From Deltaproteobacteria bacterium (GTDB lineage: Bacteria > Desulfobacterota > Desulfobulbia > Desulfobulbales > VMSU01): a DNA stretch of 7,108 nucleotides. Of this stretch, positions 1 through 6,065 are shown piece after piece. Location of the stretch: contig JAJYJA010000122.1 in assembly GCA_021789795.1 (NCBI GenBank), positions 1-7,108 of the forward strand. The letters run 5' to 3'. Both the position numbers and the translations under genes were made by a program. The notes under the pieces are model-generated. The model was not told the origin of the DNA. It saw nothing but the letters and a program-made list of their open reading frames with translations, and ran no database searches. Within the stretch, counting starts at the first letter, position 1. Every line of letters begins with the position of its first letter.

Positions 1-1
1 C

Positions 2-757
2 CGGGCCTTTGCCGCCTTCTGCCTCTGCGCCTCCGCCGCCTATATCGTCAACGACCTCTGCGATCTGGATGCCGACCGGCAGCACCCGCAGAAACGGCAC
101 CGGCCACTGGCCGCCGGCCTGGTCTCCCTCCGGCAGGCGGCGTTGGCCGCCGTGCTCCTGCTGGCCGGGGGGCTGGCCGTCGCCTTTTCGGTAAACCAGG
201 AGTTGGCCCTGCTGGTGTCGGGATATCTGGTCGCCACCCTCGGCTACTCCCTGTGGATCAAGCGGCTGGTGCTGCTCGACGTGGTGACCCTCTCCCTGCT
301 CTACACCGCCCGGATCGTGGCCGGCTCGGCGGCCATCGGCATCAAGACCACCCCCTGGCTGATGGGCTTTTCCATCTTCATCTTTTTGAGCCTGGCGCTC
401 GCCAAGCGCTACTCGGAGCTGCGCCGCCTGCAACTGGAGTCAGGGCCAGGGAGGGCGGCGGGCCGAGGCTACAGCACCGACGACCTGGAGCAGTTGGCGA
501 TCTTCGGGGGGGCGAGCGGCTACCTGTCGGTGCTGGTGCTGGCCCTTTACATGCACAGCCCGGAGGTGGCGCGGCTCTACGAGCATATCCGTTTCATGTG
601 GCTGATCTGCCCGCTGTTGATCTACTGGATCAGCCGGCTGTGGCTCTTGGCCCGGCGGGGGATCCTGGACGAGGACCCGGTGGTCTTCACCCTCCGCGAC
701 CGGGCGAGCTACCTGGTGGGGGCCGCGATCGTGGGTCTCCTGCTCCTGTCTCTATGA
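2..757 (+). CDS. UbiA-family prenyltransferase, decaprenyl-phosphate phosphoribosyltransferase-like (5' end missing)
   Basis: An integral membrane UbiA-superfamily enzyme whose N-terminus lies before the window; 251 residues are visible in one open frame running from the first bases to the TGA at 755-757. Visible residues 17-39 carry the prenyl-diphosphate/Mg-binding signature, with NDLCDLDAD followed by HPQKRHRP and LAAG; this is the form typical of DPPR synthases (compare mycobacterial Rv3806c). A second conserved block follows with LLDVVTLSLLYTARIVAG and later LALAKRYSEL, and the rest is a run of hydrophobic helices ending in VGLLLLSL. In the family, DPPR synthase joins phosphoribosyl pyrophosphate to a polyprenyl phosphate at the inner membrane, the first committed step to polyprenyl-phosphoryl-arabinose. 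The later part (GRGYSTDDL, SPEVARLY, DEDPVVFTLRD) reminds me of the subgroup in which an N-terminal HAD-like phosphatase is fused to UbiA; that half would be off the window. The downstream reductase overlaps by 4 bp, so the two are co-translated. Superfamily certain; substrate inferred from motif and neighbour. Confidence 0.85.
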   Translation, partial: RAFAAFCLCASAAYIVNDLCDLDADRQHPQKRHRPLAAGLVSLRQAALAAVLLLAGGLAVAFSVNQELALLVSGYLVATLGYSLWIKRLVLLDVVTLSLLYTARIVAGSAAIGIKTTPWLMGFSIFIFLSLALAKRYSELRRLQLESGPGRAAGRGYSTDDLEQLAIFGGASGYLSVLVLALYMHSPEVARLYEHIRFMWLICPLLIYWISRLWLLARRGILDEDPVVFTLRDRASYLVGAAIVGLLLLSL

Positions 758-1506
758 CCAGGGCGACGGGCATGGAATACGTCTTGATCCTGGGGGCCAA
801 GTCGGACCTCGGCCTGGAGCTGGCCAGGATATACGCCCGGCTGGGCTTCGGCCTCCAGCTTCTGGCCCGGGGGAGCGAGGAGCTGGTCCCGGTCGCGGCG
901 GCCCTGAGCCGGGAGTTTGGAATTGAGGCCCGGGTGGCCGAGTGCGATGTCCTGGCCTTCGACTCCCTGGCCGGGATCTACCAGCGGCTCGACCCCCAGC
1001 CCCTGGGGGTGGTGAGCACGGTGGGCTACCTGGGCCGGCAACCGCTGGCCGAGACCGAGGCCGCCGAGGCGCGGCGGATAATCGACACCAACCTGACCGG
1101 CCCGGCACTCTTTCTGGAGCTGGCGGCCCAGGGGCTGAGCCGCCGCCGGGCCGGGTTCATCGTGGGGGTCAGCTCGGTGGCCGGGGAGCGGGGCCGGAGG
1201 CGCAACTACCTGTACGGCGCCGCCAAGGCCGGGTTTTCGGCCTATCTCTCGGGGTTGCGCGGCCGACTGCATCCTTGCCGGGTGCAGGTGCTGACCGTGC
1301 AGTTGGGGTGGGTGCGCACCAAGATGACCAGGGGCCTGCGCCTGCCGGGCTGGCCCCTGACCCTGTCCGCCGGGCGGGCGGCGGCACTGATCGTCGCCGC
1401 CCAGCGGCGGGGGGCGGACATCGTCTATGTCTCCGCCCTCTGGTGGTGGGTGGCGCGGGTCGTCCGTTGTCTTCCGGAATTTATCTGCAAGCGGCTTGAC
1501 TGGTAG
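754..1506 (+). CDS. Short-chain dehydrogenase/reductase, DprE2-like (2-keto-pentofuranosyl lipid reductase)
   Basis: A classical-size SDR of 250 residues with a Rossmann fold. The nucleotide-binding turn is GAKSDLG (residues 14-20), the variant seen in DprE2-like SDRs in place of TGxxxGIG. Also visible are a STVGYLG strand (88-94), the structural Asn in TNLTG (N113), and the catalytic set S141, Y154 and K158 (VSSVAG, then YGAAK). DprE2 reduces the 2-keto intermediate made by the flavoenzyme DprE1 from polyprenyl-phosphoryl-ribose, giving polyprenyl-phosphoryl-D-arabinofuranose. The assignment rests on the adjacent DPPR-synthase-like UbiA gene as much as on the sequence; a generic sugar or lipid SDR remains possible. 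Start choice: ATG 754 overlaps the upstream stop as ATGA, suggesting coupling; ATG 772, preceded by AGGG at 8 nt spacing, would give a protein beginning MEYVLILGA and matches the usual SDR N-terminus equally well. The frame is also open far upstream, but only as a shadow of the UbiA gene. The stop is 15 bp before the wzt start. Confidence 0.82.
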   Translation: MTRATGMEYVLILGAKSDLGLELARIYARLGFGLQLLARGSEELVPVAAALSREFGIEARVAECDVLAFDSLAGIYQRLDPQPLGVVSTVGYLGRQPLAETEAAEARRIIDTNLTGPALFLELAAQGLSRRRAGFIVGVSSVAGERGRRRNYLYGAAKAGFSAYLSGLRGRLHPCRVQVLTVQLGWVRTKMTRGLRLPGWPLTLSAGRAAALIVAAQRRGADIVYVSALWWWVARVVRCLPEFICKRLDW

Positions 1507-1510
1507 CCGC

Positions 1511-1516
1511 AGGTGA
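1511..1516 (+). promoter_or_regulatory. Ribosome binding site of the wzt-like gene
   Basis: AGGTGA lies 5 nt before ATG 1522. This favours ATG 1522 over the in-frame GTG at 1513, which itself lies inside the AGGTGA and has no purine-rich site upstream. Confidence 0.6.
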
Positions 1517-1521
1517 TCGAG

Positions 1522-2817
1522 ATGCTAGAGAATCCGCCGGCCATTGTCGTCCGTTCGCTTACCAAGACCTACAAGCTCTACGACGCCCCCATCGACCGGC
1601 TCAAGGAGACCTTTCACCCCTTCAAGAAGCAGTACCACCATAAGTTTCACGCCCTGCGCGACCTCTCGCTCGCGGTCTATCCCGGCGAGATCCTGGGGGT
1701 GGTGGGCCGGAACGGGGCCGGCAAATCGACCCTGTTGCAGATCCTCACCGGGGTGCTGACCCCCACCGCCGGCCAGGTCGAGGTCCGGGGCCGGGTCTCG
1801 GCCCTGTTGGAGCTGGGGGCGGGGTTCAATCCCGAGCTGTCGGGCCTGGAGAACGTCTATTTCAAAAGCTCGCTGCTCGGCAACTCCACCTCCGCCACCG
1901 ACGGCAAGATCGAGGAGATATTGGAGTTCGCGGAGATCGGGGAGTTCATCCATCAGCCGGTGAAGACTTACTCCTCCGGGATGTTCGTCCGGCTCGCCTT
2001 CTCGGTGGCCATCAACGTCGATCCCGACATCCTGATCGTGGACGAGGCCCTGTCGGTGGGCGACTTCCGCTTCCGGCAGAAATGCCTGCGCCGGATCAAG
2101 CGGTTTAGGGAGCAGGGTAAGACCATCCTCTTCGTCTCCCACGACACCGGCTCCATCGTCGAGTTCTGCACCCGGGCCATCTGGCTCAAGGACGGCCGGA
2201 TCTGCATGGACGGCAACCCGGCCCAGGTCTGCAAGGACTACATCTCGTTCATGTCCTTCGGGGAGGTGTCGGCGGTGGGGCCCGAGGCGGCGGGCGCCTT
2301 GCCGACCGGGCCGGAGGGGACGGGCCGCGAGCGCTGGGTGGAGGTGGAGGGCTGCGCCTCGTTCGGGCGGCGGGGGGCGGTGATCGAGCGGATCGCCTTC
2401 TATGCCAAGGCGGACGGGAGGCCCATCGACACCTTCGAGGGCGGGGAGCGGGTGATCCTGGCCCTGGCGGTCAGGGCCGATCGGGACATCGCCCAGCCGG
2501 TGGCCGGTTTCGTGCTCGGCGACACCAAGGGCATCCACGTCCTGGGCATGAACAGCCACAGCCTGCAAACGCCCATCCCCCCCCTGGTCCGGGGCGAGCG
2601 GCGGGTGATCGAGTTCGAGTTCGACTTCCCGTTACTCAAGGCCAGCCCCTACTCGATTTCCCCCGCCATCGCCGAAGGGGATAGTCTGGAGACCATCGAG
2701 CAGCACCACTGGGTGCACGACGCCTACCTGATCAACATCGTCAGTGACTACGATGGCGCCCACCTGGGCCATTACCTGGTGCTGCGGGAGGGGGTGGAGG
2801 TAAGGTCCGGGGGATAA
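1522..2817 (+). CDS. wzt: Polysaccharide ABC exporter ATP-binding subunit with C-terminal carbohydrate-binding domain (Wzt-like)
   Basis: A 431-residue ATPase of the Wzt/TagH/RfbE group that powers export of a finished lipid-linked polysaccharide (O-antigen type) across the inner membrane with a Wzm permease. Residues from ATG 1522: Walker A GRNGAGKST (62-70, K68); a family-typical region after it, ALLELGAGFNPELSGLENV, in place of an ordinary Q-loop; degenerate signature YSSGM (150-154) instead of LSGGQ; Walker B ILIVDEAL with D174/E175; switch His in VSHD (H207). After residue 245 or so comes a low-complexity linker rich in G, P, A and E, then a beta-rich domain (about 270-428) with DTFEGGE, GFVLGDTKGIHVLGMNSHS and HHWVHDAYLIN, which matches the Wzt C-terminal domain. 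In E. coli O9a-type systems that domain reads the modified end of the O-chain. Wzt proteins lacking it are about 250-270 residues long, so this is the longer, substrate-recognising class. No permease is adjacent, which is unusual. The last 46 bp overlap the convergent glycosyltransferase. Confidence 0.92.
   Translation: MLENPPAIVVRSLTKTYKLYDAPIDRLKETFHPFKKQYHHKFHALRDLSLAVYPGEILGVVGRNGAGKSTLLQILTGVLTPTAGQVEVRGRVSALLELGAGFNPELSGLENVYFKSSLLGNSTSATDGKIEEILEFAEIGEFIHQPVKTYSSGMFVRLAFSVAINVDPDILIVDEALSVGDFRFRQKCLRRIKRFREQGKTILFVSHDTGSIVEFCTRAIWLKDGRICMDGNPAQVCKDYISFMSFGEVSAVGPEAAGALPTGPEGTGRERWVEVEGCASFGRRGAVIERIAFYAKADGRPIDTFEGGERVILALAVRADRDIAQPVAGFVLGDTKGIHVLGMNSHSLQTPIPPLVRGERRVIEFEFDFPLLKASPYSISPAIAEGDSLETIEQHHWVHDAYLINIVSDYDGAHLGHYLVLREGVEVRSGG
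2577..2584 (+). repeat. C8 homopolymer inside wzt
   Basis: Eight consecutive C within the region encoding the sugar-binding domain (TPIPPLV, about residues 350-356). The tract is in frame as written. A one-base slip would truncate or scramble the end of the sugar-binding domain while leaving the ATPase domain intact. It may simply be a G+C-rich proline run. Confidence 0.5.
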
Positions 2818-3707
2818 CCGGCCATCCCCTCGAAAAATCCGCTGAAATACGCCCGCATGAGATCGGGACGGCGGCGGAGCAGGCCGAAGATCAAGACCGC
2901 GCCGGGGAGCTTGACCAGGGTGTTGTAGAGCATGAAGACCAAGAGCTGCCGCCGCCCGGCCCAGCGCCGCATGAACCAGACCCGGTTGCGGGAGAAGAAA
3001 TAGACGTAGTCCCGGCTCTGAAAGCCCACGGTGGAGGAGACCTCGTGCCGCAGCCGGGCGGCGGGCAGGTAGATGAGGGTGAAACCCGCCCGGAGCAGCC
3101 GCTGGCAGTAATCGCTGTCCTCGTAGTAGAGGAAGTAGCGCTCATCCATCATCCCCACCCGCCGCACCGCCTGGGCGGTGAGCAGCATGGCGCAGCCGCT
3201 GAGGCTGGGCACGGCAACGGCCAGGCCGTCGTGACCGGCGGCGCGCACCTGGCTCGGCCCGCCCAGCCACCAGTTCATCCGGCAGCCGCCGTACCAGACC
3301 TCCTCCCCAGGTCCGGGACGGAGGATCTTGGGCCCGGCGGCGGCCCGGCGCGGATCCCGCTTGAGTTCGGCGACCAGGGGGGTGATGAAGTCGTGCTCGG
3401 CCAGGGTGTCGGGGTTTAGGAGCAGGATGAAGTCCACCCCCTGGTCGAGGGCCAGGGCCATACCCAGATTGCAGCCGCCGGCAAACCCCAGGTTGGCCCC
3501 CGGCACCAGCGCCTTGACCTCCGGGTGGGCGGCCAGGATCAGACGGCTCTCGTCCTCCGGGCTGTTATCGACCACGATATAACGCAAGCCCGCCGGGCCG
3601 TGTTCCTTAAGGCTCGCCAGGCAACGGCAAAGCTTTTCCCGCGAGCGGTAGTTGACCAGCACCACCCCGATGGCCGGGGGCAGGCCCAGGGCGGATTCAG
3701 CGGTCAT
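2772..3707 (-). CDS. Family 2 glycosyltransferase, WbbL/rhamnosyltransferase-like
   Basis: A 311-residue cytoplasmic GT-A glycosyltransferase that adds a sugar from a nucleotide donor to a growing glycan. Features in order: nucleotide-binding start GVVLVNYRS (14-22), VVDNSPEDES (45-54), GANLGFAGGCNLG (70-82), the metal-binding DxD equivalent LLNPDT (D100), then the acceptor-side motif DERYFLYYEDSDYCQRL (188-204) and RLRHEVSS (H221). This set is typical of rhamnosyltransferases such as WbbL/RfbF and of related GT2 enzymes. The C-terminal part (254-277) is hydrophobic and probably lies on the membrane. ATG 3707 is chosen because it starts just before the GT2 fold and overlaps the upstream gene's stop by 11 bp; the frame is open to 3791, but that stretch lies inside the upstream gene and reads as an Arg/Pro-rich shadow. 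It has no clear Shine-Dalgarno site, so it probably depends on translational coupling. Its last 14 codons and stop lie on top of the end of wzt. The sugar specificity cannot be read from sequence. Confidence 0.88.
   Translation of the reverse strand: MTAESALGLPPAIGVVLVNYRSREKLCRCLASLKEHGPAGLRYIVVDNSPEDESRLILAAHPEVKALVPGANLGFAGGCNLGMALALDQGVDFILLLNPDTLAEHDFITPLVAELKRDPRRAAAGPKILRPGPGEEVWYGGCRMNWWLGGPSQVRAAGHDGLAVAVPSLSGCAMLLTAQAVRRVGMMDERYFLYYEDSDYCQRLLRAGFTLIYLPAARLRHEVSSTVGFQSRDYVYFFSRNRVWFMRRWAGRRQLLVFMLYNTLVKLPGAVLIFGLLRRRPDLMRAYFSGFFEGMAGYPPDLTSTPSRSTR
2809..2830. other. Small hairpin at the wzt stop / convergence point
   Basis: GGGGAT at 2810-2815 pairs with ATCCCC at 2824-2829 around an 8-nt loop (AACCGGCC); 2809/2830 could add a G-U pair. 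It straddles the wzt stop codon and lies inside the 3' part of the convergent glycosyltransferase. No U-run follows it on either strand, so it does not look like a standard intrinsic terminator; it could slow polymerase or protect the wzt mRNA end. Confidence 0.25.
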
Positions 3708-4827
3708 GGGGAGCGGGGGACAGCAGGGCCGTAAGCGCCGCCCGGTTGGCGTCCCGGTTGAAAAGCCGGGCATTCTCCTCCCGGGGCGCAAGCGTCGCCT
3801 GGGCCTCGGGGCCGGGACTGTTTAAGTAATCGATCCAGTCCTTGGCCCCCTCCAAGACCACGATGGCCGGATCGCGGGCCAGGTCCAGGCCGCGCAGGGC
3901 GAGGGGGGTGGCCAGGATGGGCATCCGGTTGTGGAGCGACTCCGCCACCTTGATGTTGATCCCCCCCCCGCAGGTGATGGGCTGGATCATCAGTTCGATC
4001 TCCGCCCACACCGAGGCGAGATCGGCGACAAAGCCGTGGCCGAAGATCCGGCGTCCGTCCTGCCGGGCTCGACTGCCCTGACCGTAGAGGTGCAACTCCC
4101 GGTTAGCCGCGAGGTGGGGCCAGACCTCGTTCAGAAACCAGTCCAGACCCCGGCGGTTGGGCCACCACTCGAGGTTGCCCAGAAAACCAAGCTTAAGCGC
4201 CCCGCCGCCTGCCCGCCGACGCCGGACGGACGGCGGGTAGGCGAAGGAGGGCATGATGGTGGCGATCCGCACCCCCGGCTGGCAATAACCTTGCAAGATG
4301 TCGGCGTCGGGCCGCGAGATGCAGACGATGCGGGACAGCCGCCTTAAGGCGGCCAGCTCGAAGGCCTCGAACTTGGCGGCGTCGGCGGCCAGCAAGGCCC
4401 GCAGGCCTGGTATGTTCTGGTATTTTTCCACCTGCTGCCGGTAGAGCCGGTGCTCGATGTTGTGGGCGATGTAGAGGGCCTCGGCCCCGGCGGGCAAGAG
4501 GTCGAGCGTCCACAGCATGTCGGCGCCGTTGATCACGAACAGCCGGTAATCCCGGGCCGCACAGAGGGCCGCCACCCGGCGCTTGAAATCCCGGGTGCAG
4601 AAATGCTTGACCTTGGCCGGATACCGGGAAAACGGCGCGGTCAGCAGATCGAAGACCTGACGGGCCAGGCGCCGGTAGGGGTGCTGCTGATCGTGGACAA
4701 AGATCTCCTCGACCTCCAGACCGGGCTCGCTGGCCACCAGCAGGTCCCGGATCGACTCCCGGTACACCGCCCCGCCGTGCAGGTAGCGGGTGTTTTTCAG
4801 GTGGGCGAGGATCAGGCCGTGGGACAT
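3697..4827 (-). CDS. GT-B glycosyltransferase (GT4-type, Glyco_trans_1_4 group)
   Basis: A 376-residue GT-B fold glycosyltransferase acting at the cytoplasmic side of glycan assembly. The N-terminal acceptor domain (1 to about 200) includes HGGAVYRESIRDLL (17-30), AHNIEHRLYRQQ (121-132) and CISRPDAD (169-176). The donor domain opens with KLGFLGNLEWWPNRRGLDWF (212-231), a hallmark of this group, and carries GHGFVADL (263-270) and the nucleotide-sugar site CGGGINIKVAESLHNRMPI (286-304), followed by TPLALRGLDL. The three glycines of CGGGI are encoded by a run of nine G on the coding strand. The ATG at 4827 overlaps the upstream gene by 16 bp and the TGA at 3697 overlaps the next gene by 11 bp. 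No strong ribosome binding site is visible, so coupling is likely. Length and domains look complete. The family covers many linkages, so donor and acceptor are unknown. Confidence 0.87.
   Translation of the reverse strand: MSHGLILAHLKNTRYLHGGAVYRESIRDLLVASEPGLEVEEIFVHDQQHPYRRLARQVFDLLTAPFSRYPAKVKHFCTRDFKRRVAALCAARDYRLFVINGADMLWTLDLLPAGAEALYIAHNIEHRLYRQQVEKYQNIPGLRALLAADAAKFEAFELAALRRLSRIVCISRPDADILQGYCQPGVRIATIMPSFAYPPSVRRRRAGGGALKLGFLGNLEWWPNRRGLDWFLNEVWPHLAANRELHLYGQGSRARQDGRRIFGHGFVADLASVWAEIELMIQPITCGGGINIKVAESLHNRMPILATPLALRGLDLARDPAIVVLEGAKDWIDYLNSPGPEAQATLAPREENARLFNRDANRAALTALLSPAPHDR
3961..3969 (-). repeat. C9 homopolymer (G9 on the coding strand) inside a glycosyltransferase gene
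   Basis: The longest single-base run in the window. It codes for the Gly triplet 287-289 of the donor-binding motif and is in frame as given. G/C runs of this length in surface-glycan genes are known slippage sites in some bacteria; here it may only reflect GGG codon preference at a conserved Gly-Gly-Gly. Confidence 0.5.
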
Positions 4828-6065
4828 GGTTGGTCAATCAATCTCTCAAAAAGGGAGGAAAAGGCCAGGGCCGAGGACTCACGGGAGAATTTCGCCAAGG
4901 CCACCGTCCGGGCCGTGGCCCCGAGCCGCGCCCCCAGCCCGGGATCGTTGGCCAGCCTCAGGATGGCATGGGCCAGCTCATGGGGGCTGGCCTCGTTCAC
5001 CAGCAGGCCGGACTCGCCGTCGGTGATCGAGTCCACGATCCCGCCCGAGCGGCTGGCGATCACCGGCCTTCCCGCCATCATCGCCTCGATGATGGTAAGC
5101 CCCTGGGCCTCGACCCAGCCCTCCGGCGAGGTCTTCGAGGGGGCGACGAAGATGTCGGCGGCCGCAAGCAAGGCGTCGATTGCGGCCCGCTCAAGCCAGC
5201 CGACGAAAGAGACCACCTCGCCGATCCCCAGCTGCCCAGCCAGCCGCTCGAAGTCCTGCCGGCCCTGACCTTCGCCGATGACCACCAGGGTCGCCTCCCG
5301 GCCCGCGGCCCGCAGTAGCGGCAGGGCGGCCAGCAGATCACCCAGCCCCTTCTCCTCCACCAACCGTCCGGCAAAGACCAGGAGCGGGCCGCTACCTCGG
5401 CGGAAACGGCGGCGGATGGCCGCCACCTCCTGCCGGTCGCGGAGGCTGGCCTCATCCCGCGCCGCCACCCCCATGGGAACGGTATGCAGCCCGGCATAGT
5501 CCGGGCATAGTGCCGCCACCGCCTGCCGGGTGGCCGAGCTGTTGACGGTAACCGCCTGGCAGCGGCGGATGGCGAAGGCCTTGCAGCGCTGGTATATCCC
5601 GGCGCGCAGGCCAAAGACATCGCCGCCATGCACGGTGCACACATGCGGTATTTTCAAGGGGCCGGCGGCGAGCGTCCCGACCAGGCCCTGAGGCAAGAGC
5701 CAGTGGGAGTGCACGAGGTCGAAGCCGCCCCGGCGGAGCAGGAGCGCGGCGTGCAGATATTCGGCAAGAATCAGGGCGGGCAGCTTTAGGTAGTTGGCGC
5801 GCTGCCTTCTCAGGTTGATCAAGGCCCCGCCCTGGTAACAGACCGTCTCCAGGGCGCTGGGCCAGAGGTAGCGGAACCGGCGGCTCTCGACACCGTCCAG
5901 GGTCTCTCGGGTCTTAGCCCCCTGGGCGTGGGGGGCGAGGGCAGTCACCTGCCAGCCCAGCTTTTGCAGGTCTTGGGCCAGATGCAGCACGAAGGGGGTG
6001 GTGGAGTCGCCCGGCCAGCGGGGGAAATTGGAGGTGAGGCAGAGGATGCGCCCCCTAGGCCTCAT
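4812..6065 (-). CDS. GT-B glycosyltransferase, family 4 (EX7E type)
   Basis: A complete 417-residue retaining GT-B glycosyltransferase. The N-terminal Glyco_trans_4-like domain has the usual opening ILCLTSNFPRWPGDSTTPFV (7-26, with a Ser-Thr acceptor-side loop), FDLVHSHWLLPQGLVG (115-130), TVHGGDVFG (144-152) and a VNSSATRQ segment (174-181). The donor domain starts with LLVFAGRLVEEKGLGDLL (228-245) and continues with VVIGEGQGR (261-269), VSFVGWL (285-291), FVAPSK (306-311) and the catalytic EX7E element, E319 and E327 in VEAQGLTIIEAMMAGRPVIA. This is the architecture of capsule and O-antigen hexosyl- or N-acetylhexosaminyl-transferases that use nucleotide sugars. The ATG overlaps the previous stop as ATGA (6062-6065), and the 3' end overlaps the next gene by 16 bp, so it sits in the middle of a tightly coupled four-gene unit. 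Specific donor and acceptor cannot be told from the sequence. Confidence 0.92.
   Translation of the reverse strand: MRPRGRILCLTSNFPRWPGDSTTPFVLHLAQDLQKLGWQVTALAPHAQGAKTRETLDGVESRRFRYLWPSALETVCYQGGALINLRRQRANYLKLPALILAEYLHAALLLRRGGFDLVHSHWLLPQGLVGTLAAGPLKIPHVCTVHGGDVFGLRAGIYQRCKAFAIRRCQAVTVNSSATRQAVAALCPDYAGLHTVPMGVAARDEASLRDRQEVAAIRRRFRRGSGPLLVFAGRLVEEKGLGDLLAALPLLRAAGREATLVVIGEGQGRQDFERLAGQLGIGEVVSFVGWLERAAIDALLAAADIFVAPSKTSPEGWVEAQGLTIIEAMMAGRPVIASRSGGIVDSITDGESGLLVNEASPHELAHAILRLANDPGLGARLGATARTVALAKFSRESSALAFSSLFERLIDQPCPTA

Noticed and set aside
506..512. G7 run in the UbiA gene
   Set aside because: Short for a slippage site and expected in such G+C-rich coding sequence (Phe-Gly-Gly-Ala).
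253..753. Upstream extension of the SDR frame
   Set aside because: The frame is open back to 253 but overlaps the membrane-protein frame with its clear UbiA motifs; the extension is Pro/Gly/Arg-rich and unlike any SDR N-terminus.
709..1272. Long - strand open frame opposite the SDR gene
   Set aside because: Composition is Pro/Gly/Gln/Arg-rich with no recognisable domain; it is an antisense shadow of a G+C-rich gene.
1525..2568. 347-codon - strand open frame opposite wzt
   Set aside because: Rich in D, G, H, R and L with no motifs; its length reflects the codon use of wzt on the other strand.
3708..3791. 28-residue N-terminal extension of the WbbL-like glycosyltransferase
   Set aside because: It lies wholly inside the preceding gene and is Arg/Pro-rich; ATG 3707 gives a normal GT2 start.
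4450..5268. 272-codon + strand open frame across the two GT-B genes
   Set aside because: Antisense to two genes with clear catalytic motifs and shows no domain of its own.
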